Source of the DNA: Lingula anatina
Lineage: Eukaryota; Brachiopoda; Lingulata; Lingulida; Lingulidae
Assembly (NCBI RefSeq): GCF_001039355.2
Contig: NW_019775933.1
Location: 62,001 to 126,000, forward strand
DNA length: 64,000 bases
Reading direction: 5' to 3'
Position numbers and translations under genes: made by a program. Below the pieces are notes generated by a model that was not told the origin of the DNA, ran no database searches, and was given only the letters and a program-made list of their open reading frames with translations. Of the stretch, positions 39,901-54,900 are shown in pieces (positions within the stretch are counted from its first letter, which is position 1; each line of letters begins with the position of its first letter).

Positions 39901-42900
39901 TTGGTACACATTTACAGGCCTACCCAACTACCAGACTCGGCACCAGATGATCCCGAATTCACTGGTAGATCGGACCACATACACTACCTGTTTTCAAGGT
40001 GTGCATCAGCACTCATTTCACAGTATCATACCCGGAACAAATGAGATGAGACACACTACTTTTCAACCCCTCTCAGAATCATCGCTATGACATCGAGTAC
40101 TAGGCAAGAGTGTTGTCGCGTCTGATACTTCGAAGCATATACTGCACCTGCCCAGAACGCAATGTGCAAGACGAGCATGTGCTATGATCATAAGCAATAT
40201 TTTGATAATTTAAGTCTAAGACAGAAGTATTTTATGTGACGCAGTAAAATTTTATTTGATAAGAAAGAGGAGTAAAACTGTAGACTTTTATCTTGATGTC
40301 AATAAAGGCTGCAAAACAATGGTAGTAGATTAATGAAACAAGCTGCTATGAAACAGTGGACATTGCCTTTCTACTTGGCTATATTTATATACGTGTGCAT
40401 CTGCGACTCTATTTTCCGGGCGAGGTGGCCTTCCACATTCCAAATCTGATGTCCTGCTACTGTCCTGTATGTTTTGTTGTTTTCTTAGCATTTTTATCGC
40501 TTTTCATCGATCTTCTTTTCAAACTGTAATCTTAAGCCTTCCTAACATCACATGACATCTTTGAAACCGACCACTTATCTGAGACGCATATGGGCAAAAC
40601 CACACCTCCTCGCTGCCCACGTGGTGAAAAAAGCTGATGTCATACCAAAGATGGTGGCTGCTGTCGATGCATGGTGGGGGCCTTCGGTTGAATATGTTCA
40701 ATAATAATGTTGAAAATGGCAGAAAGAAACAGTAACAGTTAGATAGGCAGTGAGTAGAGGGCTGAACCAGAATAATTAATGAAAGTTCTCAGTGTGCCAA
40801 TGCAATTTGCTGATTACACAACGTTAAATTCTCAGGGGTACGCTAACAGGCTGATTTCTTGGCTTTCTTTTACGGCTTCAGGTGAACGATTCAGACCAGT
40901 GTCAAAATTAATTAGAACTTTCAACCCCTGAAAGTTTGCATTCGTTAGGTCTAAGGTTTGTCTGAAAATGTGTGTTTGGGATTTCATAACACCGGCTCCC
41001 GTTTTCAACTTTCATGTGTTTTGGTCTGGCTAGGGGGTCTCGTTGACCTGGTTAACTGGTTAATTTTGATATCTTTGCTAATTCAACACATCGAAAGTTT
41101 GAGACGCATTCTTGTTGATATCAAAGAGGGCTCGCGAGTCAAGCTGTCTACACATTCTAGTTTATAGGCTATAAAGATTATGCTGAGAACACCTATTAAA
41201 GGTACATACAAACTGAGCATTGGTGGAGCCCGGATATTCCCAGTAACACATATAAACCACTTCTACTAGTTTCTTATATGACTCAAATAAATTCGACATG
41301 CCATGGGATAAACTGAATAGATCATTCAATCAGCCATAAAAGAGCTTTAGACTGCTCCTTTCTTAAAATTTTTGGTCAAAAATTTAACCTACTTTCGTGA
41401 CCTCCTTTTCTGCCCTATTGACATACAGCATAGAATGCTAGCAGAAAAACCCATTCAAACATCATTTTTGAGTAAAATTAAACAATGCCTTTTGGCAATT
41501 CTCTTACAGGCTGTAATTATACTACTTGAAACTATATGCTGGCATTTGGTTGGCTTTTGTTGCCAAAAATTGACTTCATATGTATCTTTAAGCATTATAT
41601 CTTCTAATGTAATGATTACATAATAAAATAAGGATATGGAATGAAAAGCAGTCAAAATAAGCTTTCTATTGATATGCAACATGTTATATATCTTGGCCGG
41701 TTTAGAAGATAGCCACCCCTTGCCATTCGGATCCTTTAAGTAAATTTAGTGAGTGGTAAAGCTTAAGGGGGGCTCCCTTGAAAATTGGCTTGATTGGGGT
41801 TTTTTATGATAATTATCAGGCTATCAACACCTTTCCATCATTTGAAGCCTTAGATGTTTTGAATGTTAATTGAAATGCAATCAAGTTTATTTTGTCATCT
41901 TCACACAATTTATTGGGCAAATTCATTCAGAAGCTAGCACAAATACAATGTTAAGAAGGATTGACTGACATGATTATTTGTATGCTATAGTAGGATATAA
42001 TAACCATGGGAATTATAACTTAGAACATAATTGTCATCTAACCAAGGGAGGATTTTATGCAGTAGTATTAGGAAAAATAATCTCTGATGCCTTCCCAGCT
42101 GTGCCATTTTAAAATCTAGTATTATAAAAGAACAACTGCGTCCATCCATATAAAACAACAAATAGTGCATATATTGTGGTATTGTATATTAAACAAATGG
42201 GTAACAGTTTGTAATTAAATCTAGCAATTTATTCTAAAGAATTATTGCATGTGTTAAGAGTACCATCGTTTGGCCTCTTTTTGGCTTACAGTAGATTTTG
42301 TGGTCTAGACAAAAAACCTAAGATGTATCAATAATGCTAAAGGTGGCATTAAGTACTCCAAGTACAAAAGAAAAAATAGTGTTTTTAGTACCTTATAAAA
42401 TGTTTTACAAATGCTTATGGTATAAATACATATGGAAGCAGGTACACACATGCACAGGCATAAACACACACATATGCATGCATGTGTGTATGTGCATGTA
42501 CACACATGCATTTGTATCAATATTTGCCAAGTTTACTCCCTTATTACGAAAATAACTCTTGCTCTTTAGCCAACAATCAGAAGATTTAGTGCACGTACGG
42601 AAATCACATCCAGCTTTATTTCTGACATGACACCTCTTTTGATATTTTTGATAAATCATTTATATAGCACCAGTTTTGACATATACCAGCTATTACAATG
42701 TGCAAAACTTCACCATAGGTCGTGAATAAGTGTTTCAAAATGCTATTTTTTTCTCCATAAAATATAAAGTGAGCGAGTGCAAGTGAGCTTCCTTAAGTCT
42801 AACACCCCATTTCCATAGATTTTTAGATTGATCTATCCCTGTGGGGAGTCTCACTAGATTACTGCCAGCTTGGCCTGCTTAAGCGTCTGTCCCGCCTACT

Positions 42901-45900
42901 AAAAGCTGTAAGGGGGTAATTAACTATGGTGCCTGCTCAGCTGACTGCAATTTAGCGTGAACCCCCAGGGAGTTAGGTTGATCTAAAACTTAATCTTTAG
43001 ATCGATCTAAATCTCTGGGAAAGCACCCTTAAAGATCACAAAAGATGCCAAGAGGGCCGATGATGGTATTATATATGAATATTAGGTGGTAGTGATTGAG
43101 TTTTTTTTTTTTTTTTTGCTTTGCAATTTGCCAGAGCAGTTGATTTTCTAATAAGTCAATAATTGTATAATAATTTTAAAACAATATATCTTTTACCTCC
43201 CAAAATTTTAAAATCTTTTGAGGGAACTTTACTTATTTTGGCAGATTTTATGTGGAATTTAACATGGAAATATTTTTAATTGGTTTCTAATGTTTTATGT
43301 ACTGTTCATTTATGTCCTCAGAATACTTATTTGATCATTTTGGCAGGAATTGTTGCTAAGCTTCTTTTTCTCAAATAAGTTAATCTCAGAATTTAGAAAT
43401 AAAGCTAGGCATGTTTTTTAATTAAAAATGTCTGTATTGTTTTAGGTATTGTTTGTAGGAATCTTTTGCACTTACTCCTATTGCATAAAAAACCTGTGAA
43501 ATACCTATGCACATATCTGCACTAGTATTTATTAAGATAGTCTGCAACACTAATAAGGATAGTTGCAAATTAGATCTTAACACATCTGCAAGATTAATAG
43601 GATGAAAAGGTCCACCAGGATATACAAGACCATGGAAACTGTAGGCTTATTCGGTTAGGAACTCTCATCATATGTGCTCTAAGGCATCAATTTCCCATGA
43701 TTGTCCACATTAAAGTAATTTTCTGAAGGTTTTTATTGAATTTTTGTAAAAATCACAGTGAGCCCTGTGCTGTTGAAAATACTGAAAATTACCAGCACTG
43801 TGGAATTGTTTTGCTTAGACAAAAACCTTTCAACTAGAATAAACTATAGTGTGTTGTCTTATTATTTTTGCAAATGTGTTCCTATGTGAATGTATGTACA
43901 TAGCCATCTATATAGATTTCATCAGTGATCTGTGAGAAAAACAGTAGAGAATATGGTGGTGCATCTTCATCTGTTCCGGAAATGAAAGCTTGATTACCTA
44001 AGCAGTGAAGAAAGCACATATAAAGGGATGATCTATATATTGTGGCAACTTACCTATTTTTCAATTAAATTGGATTTTTGTAAAATTTCATGCAAATTTT
44101 GACTCAAACTGTCACTTGATGTTAGGTGTGTTTTGCTAGTACCATAAACTGAATTAATTTCATTAATGAGTGAATATTTTGCTTTAGCTGCCAGTACTTA
44201 TGTGCTGCAGAATCAAATGAGAATCAATAATGTACAGGTTTTCTCACAGGATAATATGATCAGGAGAAGGAGCTTATGTAATGGTGATATTTTAAAGTCT
44301 ATCTGAAAGTGAGAATTGTTCTGACTTTTAAAATCTTTGCATTTTAAGTTTCAAATTCCAAATGAGCATATGTTATGCTTCTCACACTTATCTTTCTTTT
44401 TCTTTAGAGATTTGCTTGTTTTTGTAATGCACATAATGATTTATCAAGTTTTCATAATTAATGATGACTACAGCTTTACACTCAATTTTGTCACGGCTTG
44501 TTTATATGGTAGATCTGCCAAAAAGCCCTGTACTTATGAATTATGCAGCTAGGAAGGTGACTCTTTATGGTGGTCTAATAAAAAGAAAACAATTTATGCC
44601 TTACGTTTTAACCAGTTACTACAAAAAATAGCAGTGCCCTTTTTGAGTCCACATATCTTTATCCGTTATCTTTCCCATATGTACTTAATCTGTTTGTATT
44701 ATTATTACTATCTATTAATTATTTTATTTTACTTTCAAGCTTTTTTTTATCCTGCACAATTTTACATGATACTAACTTTTAAAGAAAAAAGTACAAAGAA
44801 AAAACTAAATAAATAAACAAATTAAAAAGAAATGACCTCTGATACCCTCTCTATGGGCTTTTGTTTTCATATTTTGAAGTACTCACCTGACAATCAAGTC
44901 TGCCGAGGTCGAATTTTGGTATTGCATTGTGATTTTTGCCTTTTTTTGCCTGCACAGTTCCAGTATTAAATTGCACCCTTGGAATGAATCCTTATCTTGG
45001 TTGTTACACCAAAGTGAAGTTACTCCTTGAGGTAAAATCCTTGAAGTATGGTAAGAAATACCTTATGTCCTACTGCACATGTTGATACACATGCTGCCGA
45101 GATCACACATGGGTTTGTCAAATAGCTGTTAATCTGGCAAATGAAGTCTATTTTTTTAATGGATCTGAACAGCTTTCTATGAAAATAGGAAGAGTAGAAA
45201 GATTATGGTAATTGTCAAGAATGTTTAGTATTCATGAGAGATATTTTTTTAACAATGCTGACCTTCCAGAGTGAAAATGATGACTTGCCAGGATATAATT
45301 CATTATTAAACATTGGGGACAGAGCGCTCAAAGAGATAGAGTATCGCTGCAGTGTCTTTAAATAGAGCAACCTTGCAAGTTTGCAGGTGCATGCATGTGA
45401 TGTTAACTTGATTATCATGGGTGTCTTACTTTATATGTGAATAGCTATTAAATAAGAAACTTATGTAATAAAGGAATAAGCATGTAAATTGACAGCTTGA
45501 GACAGATGGGCCACAGTTAGATTAAAGGGGGCAGGGTATTGGAGTTACAGGTCACTTAATGCAGAAGAATATGATCTAATTTGTGAGCCATCGTGTATGC
45601 ATTCTAGATGGGAACCGGAAGGGGAGAAATGGCCTTGCAGTAAATGTGCTTCCTGCTCTTCCAGGTAAACCTATTGATCATGGGAATCCTGTTTGACAGA
45701 TGATAGATAGATAAAAGATCATACTATAGTAGTTTTTTTTTTCTTCCACAAAGTTGATTGATTTAAGACACTACAATTATGCAAATTTTCAAAATTTTCT
45801 ATGTAAGAAATCCAGTTAAATAAATGGACATTTTTTTAAAAGATGAAGTTCATTAGTTTTCTATATTTTATTCTTGGAATCCAGCTGAAAGAGTTATTCT

Positions 45901-48900
45901 TAGCAGTAAATATGAGCAGAGCATCTCTCAATTGAACTTATGAGAGTAAGATTCTATGATACCATATTACTGTTAAACCAATCAGAAAGAAAAGTTTCAG
46001 GCTGCCATACAATCAGAAAAGGTGTGGGTTTCAAAGTCTCAACCATGGCTCATTAAAGTAATGCACTATTGTTTAAATACAAATAGTTTTTCTGCCTTAT
46101 TTTTGTGTTAAATTGTTTAACTTCAGTGTCAGCATGATTTTTTGTCACTGGTGGAAAAATGCCAGTCCCTTGGTAGCACCTGTGGTGTAAAATTTCTGAA
46201 TTATAGTCTATTACCCCAAATTATTTTAATGAATGGATTGTATATCTAATACTCTAGAGGCTCTGGGGAACCCATTAAGGTAATTTTTTGTAAACATACA
46301 GTTTAGTTCTGATTAATCAGTCTTTAGGTGAATATATTGAGGAAAAATGGCTATTATCAAAATAAAGTGCATTTCCTTTAGAGAATTGCATATTTTGCTG
46401 TGGTACAATTATGTACTTATTTATCATAGTGGGGTGTTGATAACCTGTTTTATATCAATCATAACATTGCAGCTGGCACTCACTCTTTGAGGGTAATTAC
46501 ATAGCACATTGAAGTTCGTTATTTGTCAGATGTATGTTATTTTTTCATAATTTTCGTGTTCACTAACAAGTATAGTCCCCAGTGTAAAGGAGCTATTGCA
46601 AAATAATTTTAGAGTGATCATTGTAAAATGATTCATTATAAAATGATTCATTATAAAACCTTAGAATCTGTGCACCATCAAGGTTCCAGACAGTATATTT
46701 TGTCTTCATGGGCTATAAATTTGATCACCCTGTATCTTGATGAGAATTGATTGTGACAGATGACACTTAATCATGCAGGTTTGTCACTAAAGACAAGCTC
46801 CATCTCTGCACTACCTGCACTAACAGGGAAATTAATTAACTTTTGTCAGTGTGCTGATTATTTTATTCATGTTTTTCTCCAGTAAGCAAATAACTATGTA
46901 AAATTGGCTTACATTCGTATCAGAGATCAAAATGGAAAATGTTATGTCTGTAAACTTTGGGATATTGTGCTTAAGAATAAAATATTTTAGATATGAAATA
47001 AATGGTGCTTTAAAACTTTACCAAGGGACTCATTTACTTTTCTGCAGGAGCTTTAGATGACATTTAATGTTGGAATCCTTAATTACCATTGGTTATAGAA
47101 TTTGATCTTCAGGATTCATAAAAAAAGCAAAGTTGGCACATCTGCTTTTGTTACACATTTTTTTCCTATGTCCCATGCTATTGCTAATGCAGGTTTAGTT
47201 AACTTTCACATCAGTATTGACTGTGATGAATCTTACACCACATAACTTCGTACAGTTGACAGAGACAGTTTGATATATGCCTCTCTGACCTATTTTGTTG
47301 TCATTATAGAGTCCAATAAGTTGTGTTCAAAAGTCCATCAGAGCATTACTGACTAAATTATATTCGGGTAATAGATCCATTACCAGACTGCATCTATTTT
47401 AGTGTTTGTCGACTACCATCAATTTATTATTATCTTACTTTCACTGTTTCATTAGAAATGTGTTACAGAAAGCAAAGATTGTGCTGAACACAAGTTCAAT
47501 TTACGTCATCCTGATCAAAAAGAGAATTTCTCTGCAGATTGTGTTCCTTCATTGTTTGTTCCCATTAATTTTATCTTTTTATTAAACCATTTATAAAGTA
47601 GTTTAAAAGTTTGCAGTGAAATAAAAATGGGAATGAAACTGAACATAATGATATCAGTAAAATATGACAGTGTATATTTTACAGGTATGAAAACTTGTTG
47701 ACTTCTTGTATCATTAATCAGAGGCCTGCACTTCTACAAGATGTATAATGCACACTCATGCACGCATGCACACACATGCACATGCACATGCACACAATTT
47801 TACACTGATCATAGTTTCATTTCAATTTGAAAAAGGATTAAAACCGGGTTCTGTATAGGTTTAATGTAGAGATAAAACTAAAGTGAGATTTTTACAGTAA
47901 TCGTAGTTGCATTTCAATTTGATCTGATGTTTCAACAGGGGTTAACACCCTGGTCTGTGTAGGTAGGTTGAATGTAGAGGAAAAACTAGAATGAGATTTT
48001 TACAGTGATCACGGTTCAATTTCCTTTTAGCATACAAAACACTGCAAGATAAAGGGAAGCATATCTGGAGAATTTTTAGATTTATGTTTTTTGTGACAGA
48101 TTGATCTCTGTTAGTGTATCAGATATCTTATGTCTGACAAAAGTTATGGAAATGAAATGTTCACTTGGAATTATGATATCATCTAAAGTAGAAAAACCTG
48201 TAAAGATACATCAGTTTGGTCAGAAACAATCCCTTGATTTATCACTGTTGAAAAAAAAAATTTAATGAGATTTTAAGAAAATATATTGGTGACAATATAT
48301 ACTTTTAGAATTTTTTTTAATTTGCTCTCCAGCGACATGTTTTAATTGCCTTAAGAAGCTTAAGCTCTTGGCTAAGGAAGAAAATTAAATGAAAAATGGG
48401 GCAAATGTACCTTTGAGATTCACAACATAACTTACTGTTCATATACAAAATTGTTGTCCTGAAAATTGACATTTACGCAACAGAGTCAAACTCACTTATG
48501 CAGACCACCTGTTTCTAGCCACCAAACTAGAAGAGCACTTTCCCTAAAGAAAAAACGCATGCATCATTTGTTCCATACAATTATCAGTAATTGCTTAATT
48601 GGCCATGCTGTCTCTGTAATTTGACTAATGGTTCTTATGGTAAACTTTTGACCCACTGACTTCATTTATCATATTCTGTTTAAGTCCTACAGATAGTATT
48701 CCAGGAAAGACGAGCCTTATATCCATTCTAGATCAACATCTTTCTCAGAATCAACTTAATGTGCTCTTATACTGGTTGAATACTCCTAGCTTAAAGCCTA
48801 AATTCTTTTCATGATGGCACGTTTGTTGTAAATGTCTTTGAAATACCATTGATGGTAGTTTTTCATTGACATAATCCATCATAATGGTAGAGAAAGGGTG

Positions 48901-51900
48901 GCAGGCATAGATAACTATATATTCAGGTAGAATCATTTTAAATCATATTCACTATAACATCCTTTTGTAATGTATATTTTTTCCAAGAGGGAATAATTTA
49001 ATGTGCCTCACTTAGATAAAACTCCATAAAATCCACTAGTACATAGATCAATTTTTTACCCAGAGTGGGCCTTTTCCCAGCAAAAAGGGTGGTTCTTTCG
49101 AACCCCCCCGAACCCCCCTGGCTACCGGTCTGCTCTGCCATATTAACCTCTGACCCTCCCTTTCTGACATTTGCCATAACTATGTAACAATTTGGGAAAA
49201 TTAAAAAGTCCTTAACCCATGCTCAAACATTGGTTTTTCACTTTGAACACTGATTTCAAAATTGCTTGGGATTCAAAATTGTGTCAAAATTGTTGACACA
49301 TGGCTAGGTTCATCGATCAGGAGGTGATAAATAATACTGTATTGGGCAATATCAATTTATGGCATTTATCTGTTAAAATCATCTACAAGTATTATTTGTC
49401 CTTAGTTCAACAAAAAGTGGTTTATGCACTATAAAAATGTTTAAAATGATACACTTTATCCTTTTAATTTATTACCAGTGCCAAAGTTATGTTTTGGTCC
49501 TGTTTGTTTGTTTGTCTATCTATCTATTTGTTTGTTTGTCACCTGCATAACTCAAAAACTATGGATGGGTTTTGATGAAATTTTCGGGATAGGTCAGAAA
49601 TGAATAGATTTTCATAGATTACCATCTGGACCCAAAAATTTCTAAAGGATTTTTCACTATTGCAAGATAGGGCCAATGAACTTGACCTCTCAACAACCAC
49701 AGTTTATGAGTACAGGGTCCTTGGTGTTGGTCTGTGCTCTCAGAGTGCTATTTTTTTTAGTTTGAAATATATTGTGTCACACCCAGAATGAAGCATGTTT
49801 TGCAGGACTTAATAAATGTTTGCATCATGAAAATTTGAAGGGTTAATTAACAATTGGAGATGGCTTTCTTTCTATGTGTTCTGTCAGCGACAGTTACTCA
49901 ACTTCCCTACTTAATGAACTCTGCCAATAGTGAACGCATTCAACACCGTAACTGAGCAGTTTTTGCGTCCAGCTGCTATATAAGCTGGACGTTTTCTACA
50001 GCAGTATGCAGTGCGGCATCGACACACTCCGGCGACCACAGCTAGTAGCAACGACAGGCGGCTCGACAGCAGCGGTTCTCTCCAGCGCCTCGCACGGGCC
50101 TACGACTCCGCGGTCACCCCGGCTTGACAGCAGCGGTTCTCTCCAGCGCCTCGCACCGGCCCACGACTCCGCGGTCACCCCGGCGGCTCGACAACAGCGG
50201 TTCTCTCCAGCGCCTCACACCGGCCCACGACTCCGCGGTCACCCCGGCGGCTCGACAGCAGCGGTTCTCTCCAGCACCTCGCACCAGCCCACAACTCCGC
50301 GGTCACCCCGGTGGCTCGACAGCAGTCTACTCCTGCTCCACTCATCAGCCCAAGACTCGACGGTCACACCGGCGGCTCGATATCGGTCTACTCGACTCCT
50401 GCGCCACTCATCTGCCCACGACCCAGCAGTCATCCCGGCGGCTTACGACAGTGGTATCTCTCGATAGCAGTCCAACCGACAGCGATCCATTTCGATTTGG
50501 TTTAATTTTATTTTCATTCAATTTTTGTAACCATTTATTCGCTATTAAATTATTTATTTATTTATTTTCTTCGTTCTTGTTGCTTCTATCACCGTCTCGT
50601 CCACAACATGTTCCATTCCATGATAAATCATGAGGTAGCTTTTCTGTGCCTGATGTATAATGATGTCATAAAGCATCTTGCACACTTTGAAAATAAATTG
50701 TTTTACTTGAAGCTTATTCTTTAATTAAAGGTATATTATTTGATTTGTTCCAAAATCATACATTTGTCTCATATCCTGCAAAGATATTCATCTTTTCCAT
50801 CCCAGACCTTAGAAATGATAAACCCTTCAAATAAAAGGACCTGATGCTTTAAGTTCTTCTTGAAATGTCAGGGAGACATGATGGTCTAACTTATTTATTT
50901 AGAAATGGTGCAAAATATCAAGTAGTGCAGGGACAGGTCAAGCAATAATTCCCGAGTAGAAAAAAAAAACTGCTTTTATCTCAAGGAAAATTGTATTTGT
51001 GGTTAAAAAACCCATATTGGATAACTTTACTCTCTCAAACTATGAAATGAGAAGTGCCTTGATCTAATAACAAAACTTGATAACTTGAGAGAGTCTCATA
51101 TGATTGCATGCTTATACTGTTATAAAGTGCACGGTTACATGTAAGGCATCATGATGAAGTCAATCGTCGATTTGTATTACTATAGGGAAGTAGCATATTT
51201 CAGAGCAGTATTTCTGTAAAAACTAAATTTCAAATAAATTTGACTTTTTGTTTTTCTAAGAGTATACTTGGCTTGTGATAGCTGTTAAGATTATTTCAAA
51301 GTTCCAGAAGCCATGTAATTCATGTCAGATGTGTTTTTGTCAATAAATTAAAGCATGATGAATCTTGAAAAGATGATCGGCGTTTTGTAAGAGTGAAATT
51401 TGTGAGAAATAAATGTAATTTTTTTCTAAGACTGAATTTGATAATGACGTTTAGCATCTCACCATCTCACTTGTTATAAATTGCTTAAGCAATTTAATAA
51501 ATGGTTGTGTTTCACAAGGACACTTGGTTTCATGGTACATATGATTGCCTTCAAAAATTAGAAGGCTGATAATTGTTATGATCTCCTCATGAAGCCCAGT
51601 AATAATATACAATATATTAAAATTTTTCTAAAAATTTCAAACACCTCACCTATGTTCAAAATTTTCAACTTGCTTTTCAAAGATTTGGAATAATATTTTT
51701 GCAATGTTAATAACCTACATTGTAACCTTGTTTTCTGGTTTAAGGAATTCAGATAAATCAGTTTTGTTTGAATTTATAGCAAAAAATTACCATTATAACC
51801 TCTTCCCACATGAATTCTCCTCATGGGGATAGTATAGACAGTACTGAAACAGCTGATTTATTACACATTTTGTGAATGATATTGGAAGGAGAGAGACTGT

Positions 51901-54900
51901 AGTGCTCTGATTGGCTTAGTTTAACTTTTACATGTTCTTTCAATAATGATTAAATAACACTTTTACAGTGTAGGTATTTTGTGATATGATCACAATTCAA
52001 GTGTGGATTTATTTTCATTTTGGCTAGGTACGGAAGAGGGTTAAACTAGAAGGCATTGAGCTGGAAGAATATTTGAAGAAAGAAAAAGAAAGGGAAGCTG
52101 AAGAAGCTAGAATTAAGGCAGAAGAAGCCTTAAAGTAAGGATATCACCCTGTAACTGTTATCTTTAATGTTTCTTTTTCATGTGTCTATATGTTTGCATG
52201 CTTATAACTTTCTAATAATGAGTATTTCTTGAAAAATTTTTGGTGGAAACATTTATAACAAAATTAGAAGCTTTTTACTCTTAATTATTGAAATCAAATG
52301 TCTGATGACCAGATAACAGAAAGACCTCATACATCAGTTATGATAGAACAATCTGGATATTCGATGACATTTTTATTGAAATTTTTTCACTGTCGAAGGT
52401 GCCGAATTGTATGTGAAGAATTAACCAATACATCTTTAATGCATATTTAGTATGTATATCCAGGACAGTTGCCAATTACCATTTCAGAGCACTGGATGAG
52501 GAGTCAAGTGATGACAGCGATGTGGACATGGAGGCAGATATGCAGTATCAGGGGAAGGCTACTAAGCATGATCTCATGGTTAAGACTGAGGTAAGTGTGG
52601 TACAAGGGGTATACTGTTCATATGGTACAGTGAGTCGTACTGGCATGGCAAAGCATTCGAAACATTCTGATTGCATTTGAGGTAGAAGTGAAATGGCAAA
52701 AGACTTCAAATCCTGCCAGAATGTTCGCATGTGCCTCAAACGAGCCAGAATGCAACTCGAATGCATCTTGATTGCTGGCCAAAATTCTATTTCGGCCAGC
52801 AATTGAACTACACTCATACAGCATTTGAAGTGTATTCTAAATATTCTGACTGCATTCTGACAGCATTATTGATATTCCTAGTGTGTTTCAACTACATTCG
52901 AACTGCAATTGAGATTTTATACACCCGATATGTGCACGAATCATTCCAGGCGGATTCTTAGTATTCCAACGGTATTCTTACAAGAACATAAGTCAATTTG
53001 AAATTTCTTCCCAAATGTGTGCAAATTTTTAAAAATCTTCATTCTGGCTCATTCTGCTTGATTACTGCTGATTCTGAATAAGTGTGACGGAGGCTATAGA
53101 CATAATGTCTGCAACAATATAATGGAATGTAACAGTTTAAATAAGTTTCAGTTTAGTATCATTTGTGCACACAATAAAAGTACAATTGATACAGTCTTCC
53201 TTGAGATAAATGACTATTTAAGGGGGTTTTATATGTAAGGATTTATTTCTTTATCCAATGAAATCATGTAGAAATTGACATTGTCTTGTAATGTAATAAT
53301 GTTGTCACATCAAAAATACATCAAAGTGAATTTGCCCATTCAAGCTGATGATGTAATGGCAGCGTTTTTGTGATGAAAAGTGTAATATCGATTTCAAACA
53401 GATCTACCTCACCTGAATAACTATCAACTCTTGTTTTAATGCCTATGTAATCACAAGAATAATTACTACAATCCAGTGCCAAAAATTTTTTTTCAAAGGC
53501 TTACTTCTAATTTTATTAGTAGAAAGGTGAAATAATTACCTTTGTTTAATAAGACATTGCAATTAAGAATTTGTATCTGGTAAACAAAAACATTCAAAAA
53601 CTGGCACCAGATTGTTTCTTACACCCCAATTATCAACCATATCAATTTTCATGATGATATCTTACTTAGTTACAGTGATACATCATGATCCAATCACTAT
53701 GTCTCACCACTATTTACAAAGAGGCAAAATTGACAATAAACACCTGGCCATCCTGTGTGCAGAAGCCAGTAGGATGGTGAATAAAGCAACAGAAGGAGAT
53801 TTTTTACTCTAAAAATGTTATTTTTTATTGCTCTAATATTAAGATAAGTGTTTCATATAAAAGAAATGTGAAAAAGGCTTTGACAAATGTAGGCCTTTTT
53901 AACATATCCAGCACCCCGAAGATCTTCTAAAGAGTAGTGCCAGTGACTGCAAATTAAATGAAAGTGAAAGCCAGCAGTAAACAAATTTCTAACACTACAC
54001 TCTGTGGTTTTAACTGCATACAATTGTTAACTACTCCAATGTGGCAAACTTTTGGATGCCTAATCAGCGGTAACTTTTGTGAACTGTGATACAAATGTAG
54101 AACTAGTTGAGCTCTTGAATAAATCAATGAAAACACATCTGTACATTCTAATGCTGCACCAAATTATAGGGTTGTGTCAGAATAGCTCCATGTGAGTATT
54201 ATGTGTATAAAGGCATAAGTAAATTTGCTGTGTAATGGAGTTAAGTGCAATCAGAATTAAGACTAAGACTGCATTCCCACAGATTTAGATCAATCCATCT
54301 GGATCGACCTAACTCCCTGGGGGTTCACGCTAAATTGCTGTCAGCTCAAGAGGCTTTAATTCCTGTCACGCCTACCGAATCAGCTAGGGTAAAGATAATT
54401 ACCCCCTAACAGCGTTACTAGGTGTGCCAGCCAAGTTGACAGCAATTTAGTGAGACTTCCCAGGGGGATAGGTCGATCTAAATATCTGTGGGAATGGTCT
54501 CTTAAATGAAAATCTGGTATAAAGGGGATAATTATGAATATTTTGTGCTAGAATATTTTGCTGGAAATATTGTTGCACAATTACCAAATGGATGTACAAA
54601 GATGCGTTATTAGATGGTAAAAACAATAGCAAATTCATTCTTTAGAACAAATCATCTGTTTAACCACACAGGAAATGCCACACTACAGAGAGATAACGGA
54701 GGTATACACTCTGATGCACAGGAAATAAATAAATCAATAAATGGTAGAGCACGTATTTACCATGCACTGTTATGATATAGACAAAAAAGCAAATAAGGAT
54801 GAAAAAGCCATCATACTTTTAATGAGAAAATGGATTAAATGTAAACAGGAACAGAATGATGCAATCCATTATTAAGATATTCATTATCAGGATAGGAATA

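Larger units (their letters stand above)
49882..50608 (+). mobile_element. Solo LTR, 727 bp, TGTTC target-site duplication
   Basis: The ends are TGTCAGCGACAG and CGTCCACAACA (TG...CA). The 5-bp sequence TGTTC lies directly before (49877-49881) and directly after (50609-50613). A TATATAA box is at 49977-49983, and a possible ATTAAA signal is at 50544-50549 followed by T-rich sequence, all on the plus strand. The middle is a GC-rich minisatellite. A 5-bp duplication and TGT...ACA ends fit a Ty3/gypsy-type or BEL-type LTR. No internal retroelement sequence is found nearby. It shares no sequence with the LTR at 35701. Confidence 0.85.
30939..52027 (+). other. CPSF2 intron of 21.1 kb, mobile-element rich
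   Basis: The protein is contiguous across it (...KSLLLE | VRKRVKLEG...), so no exon is missing inside. It is by far the largest of the visible introns; the others are 0.24-4.5 kb. Its inserted DNA includes the solo LTRs, MITEs and foldback element annotated separately. Between those I see only AT-rich single-copy-looking sequence. The stretches 37.4-42.8 and 43.0-47.7 kb hold nothing recognised beyond short repeats. Confidence 0.85.

Noticed and set aside
49080-49140. C-rich GAACCCCCC repeats followed by CTGGCTACCGG
   Set aside because: Looks like one end of an old DNA transposon, but no matching opposite end or target duplication was found.
35701-50608. The two solo LTRs as the ends of one 15-kb retrotransposon
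   Set aside because: Their sequences and target duplications (GTAC and TGTTC) differ, so they are separate insertions of different families.
50006-50633. Overlapping 153- and 169-codon plus-strand frames, Ser/Pro/Arg-rich
   Set aside because: Both arise from the same stop-poor GC-rich minisatellite inside a solo LTR, are open in several frames at once, and resemble no protein family.
53954-54638. Two minus-strand frames repeated identically at 55495-56179
   Set aside because: They lie in intron or MITE sequence and recur only because the block is duplicated in the assembly; no family is recognised.
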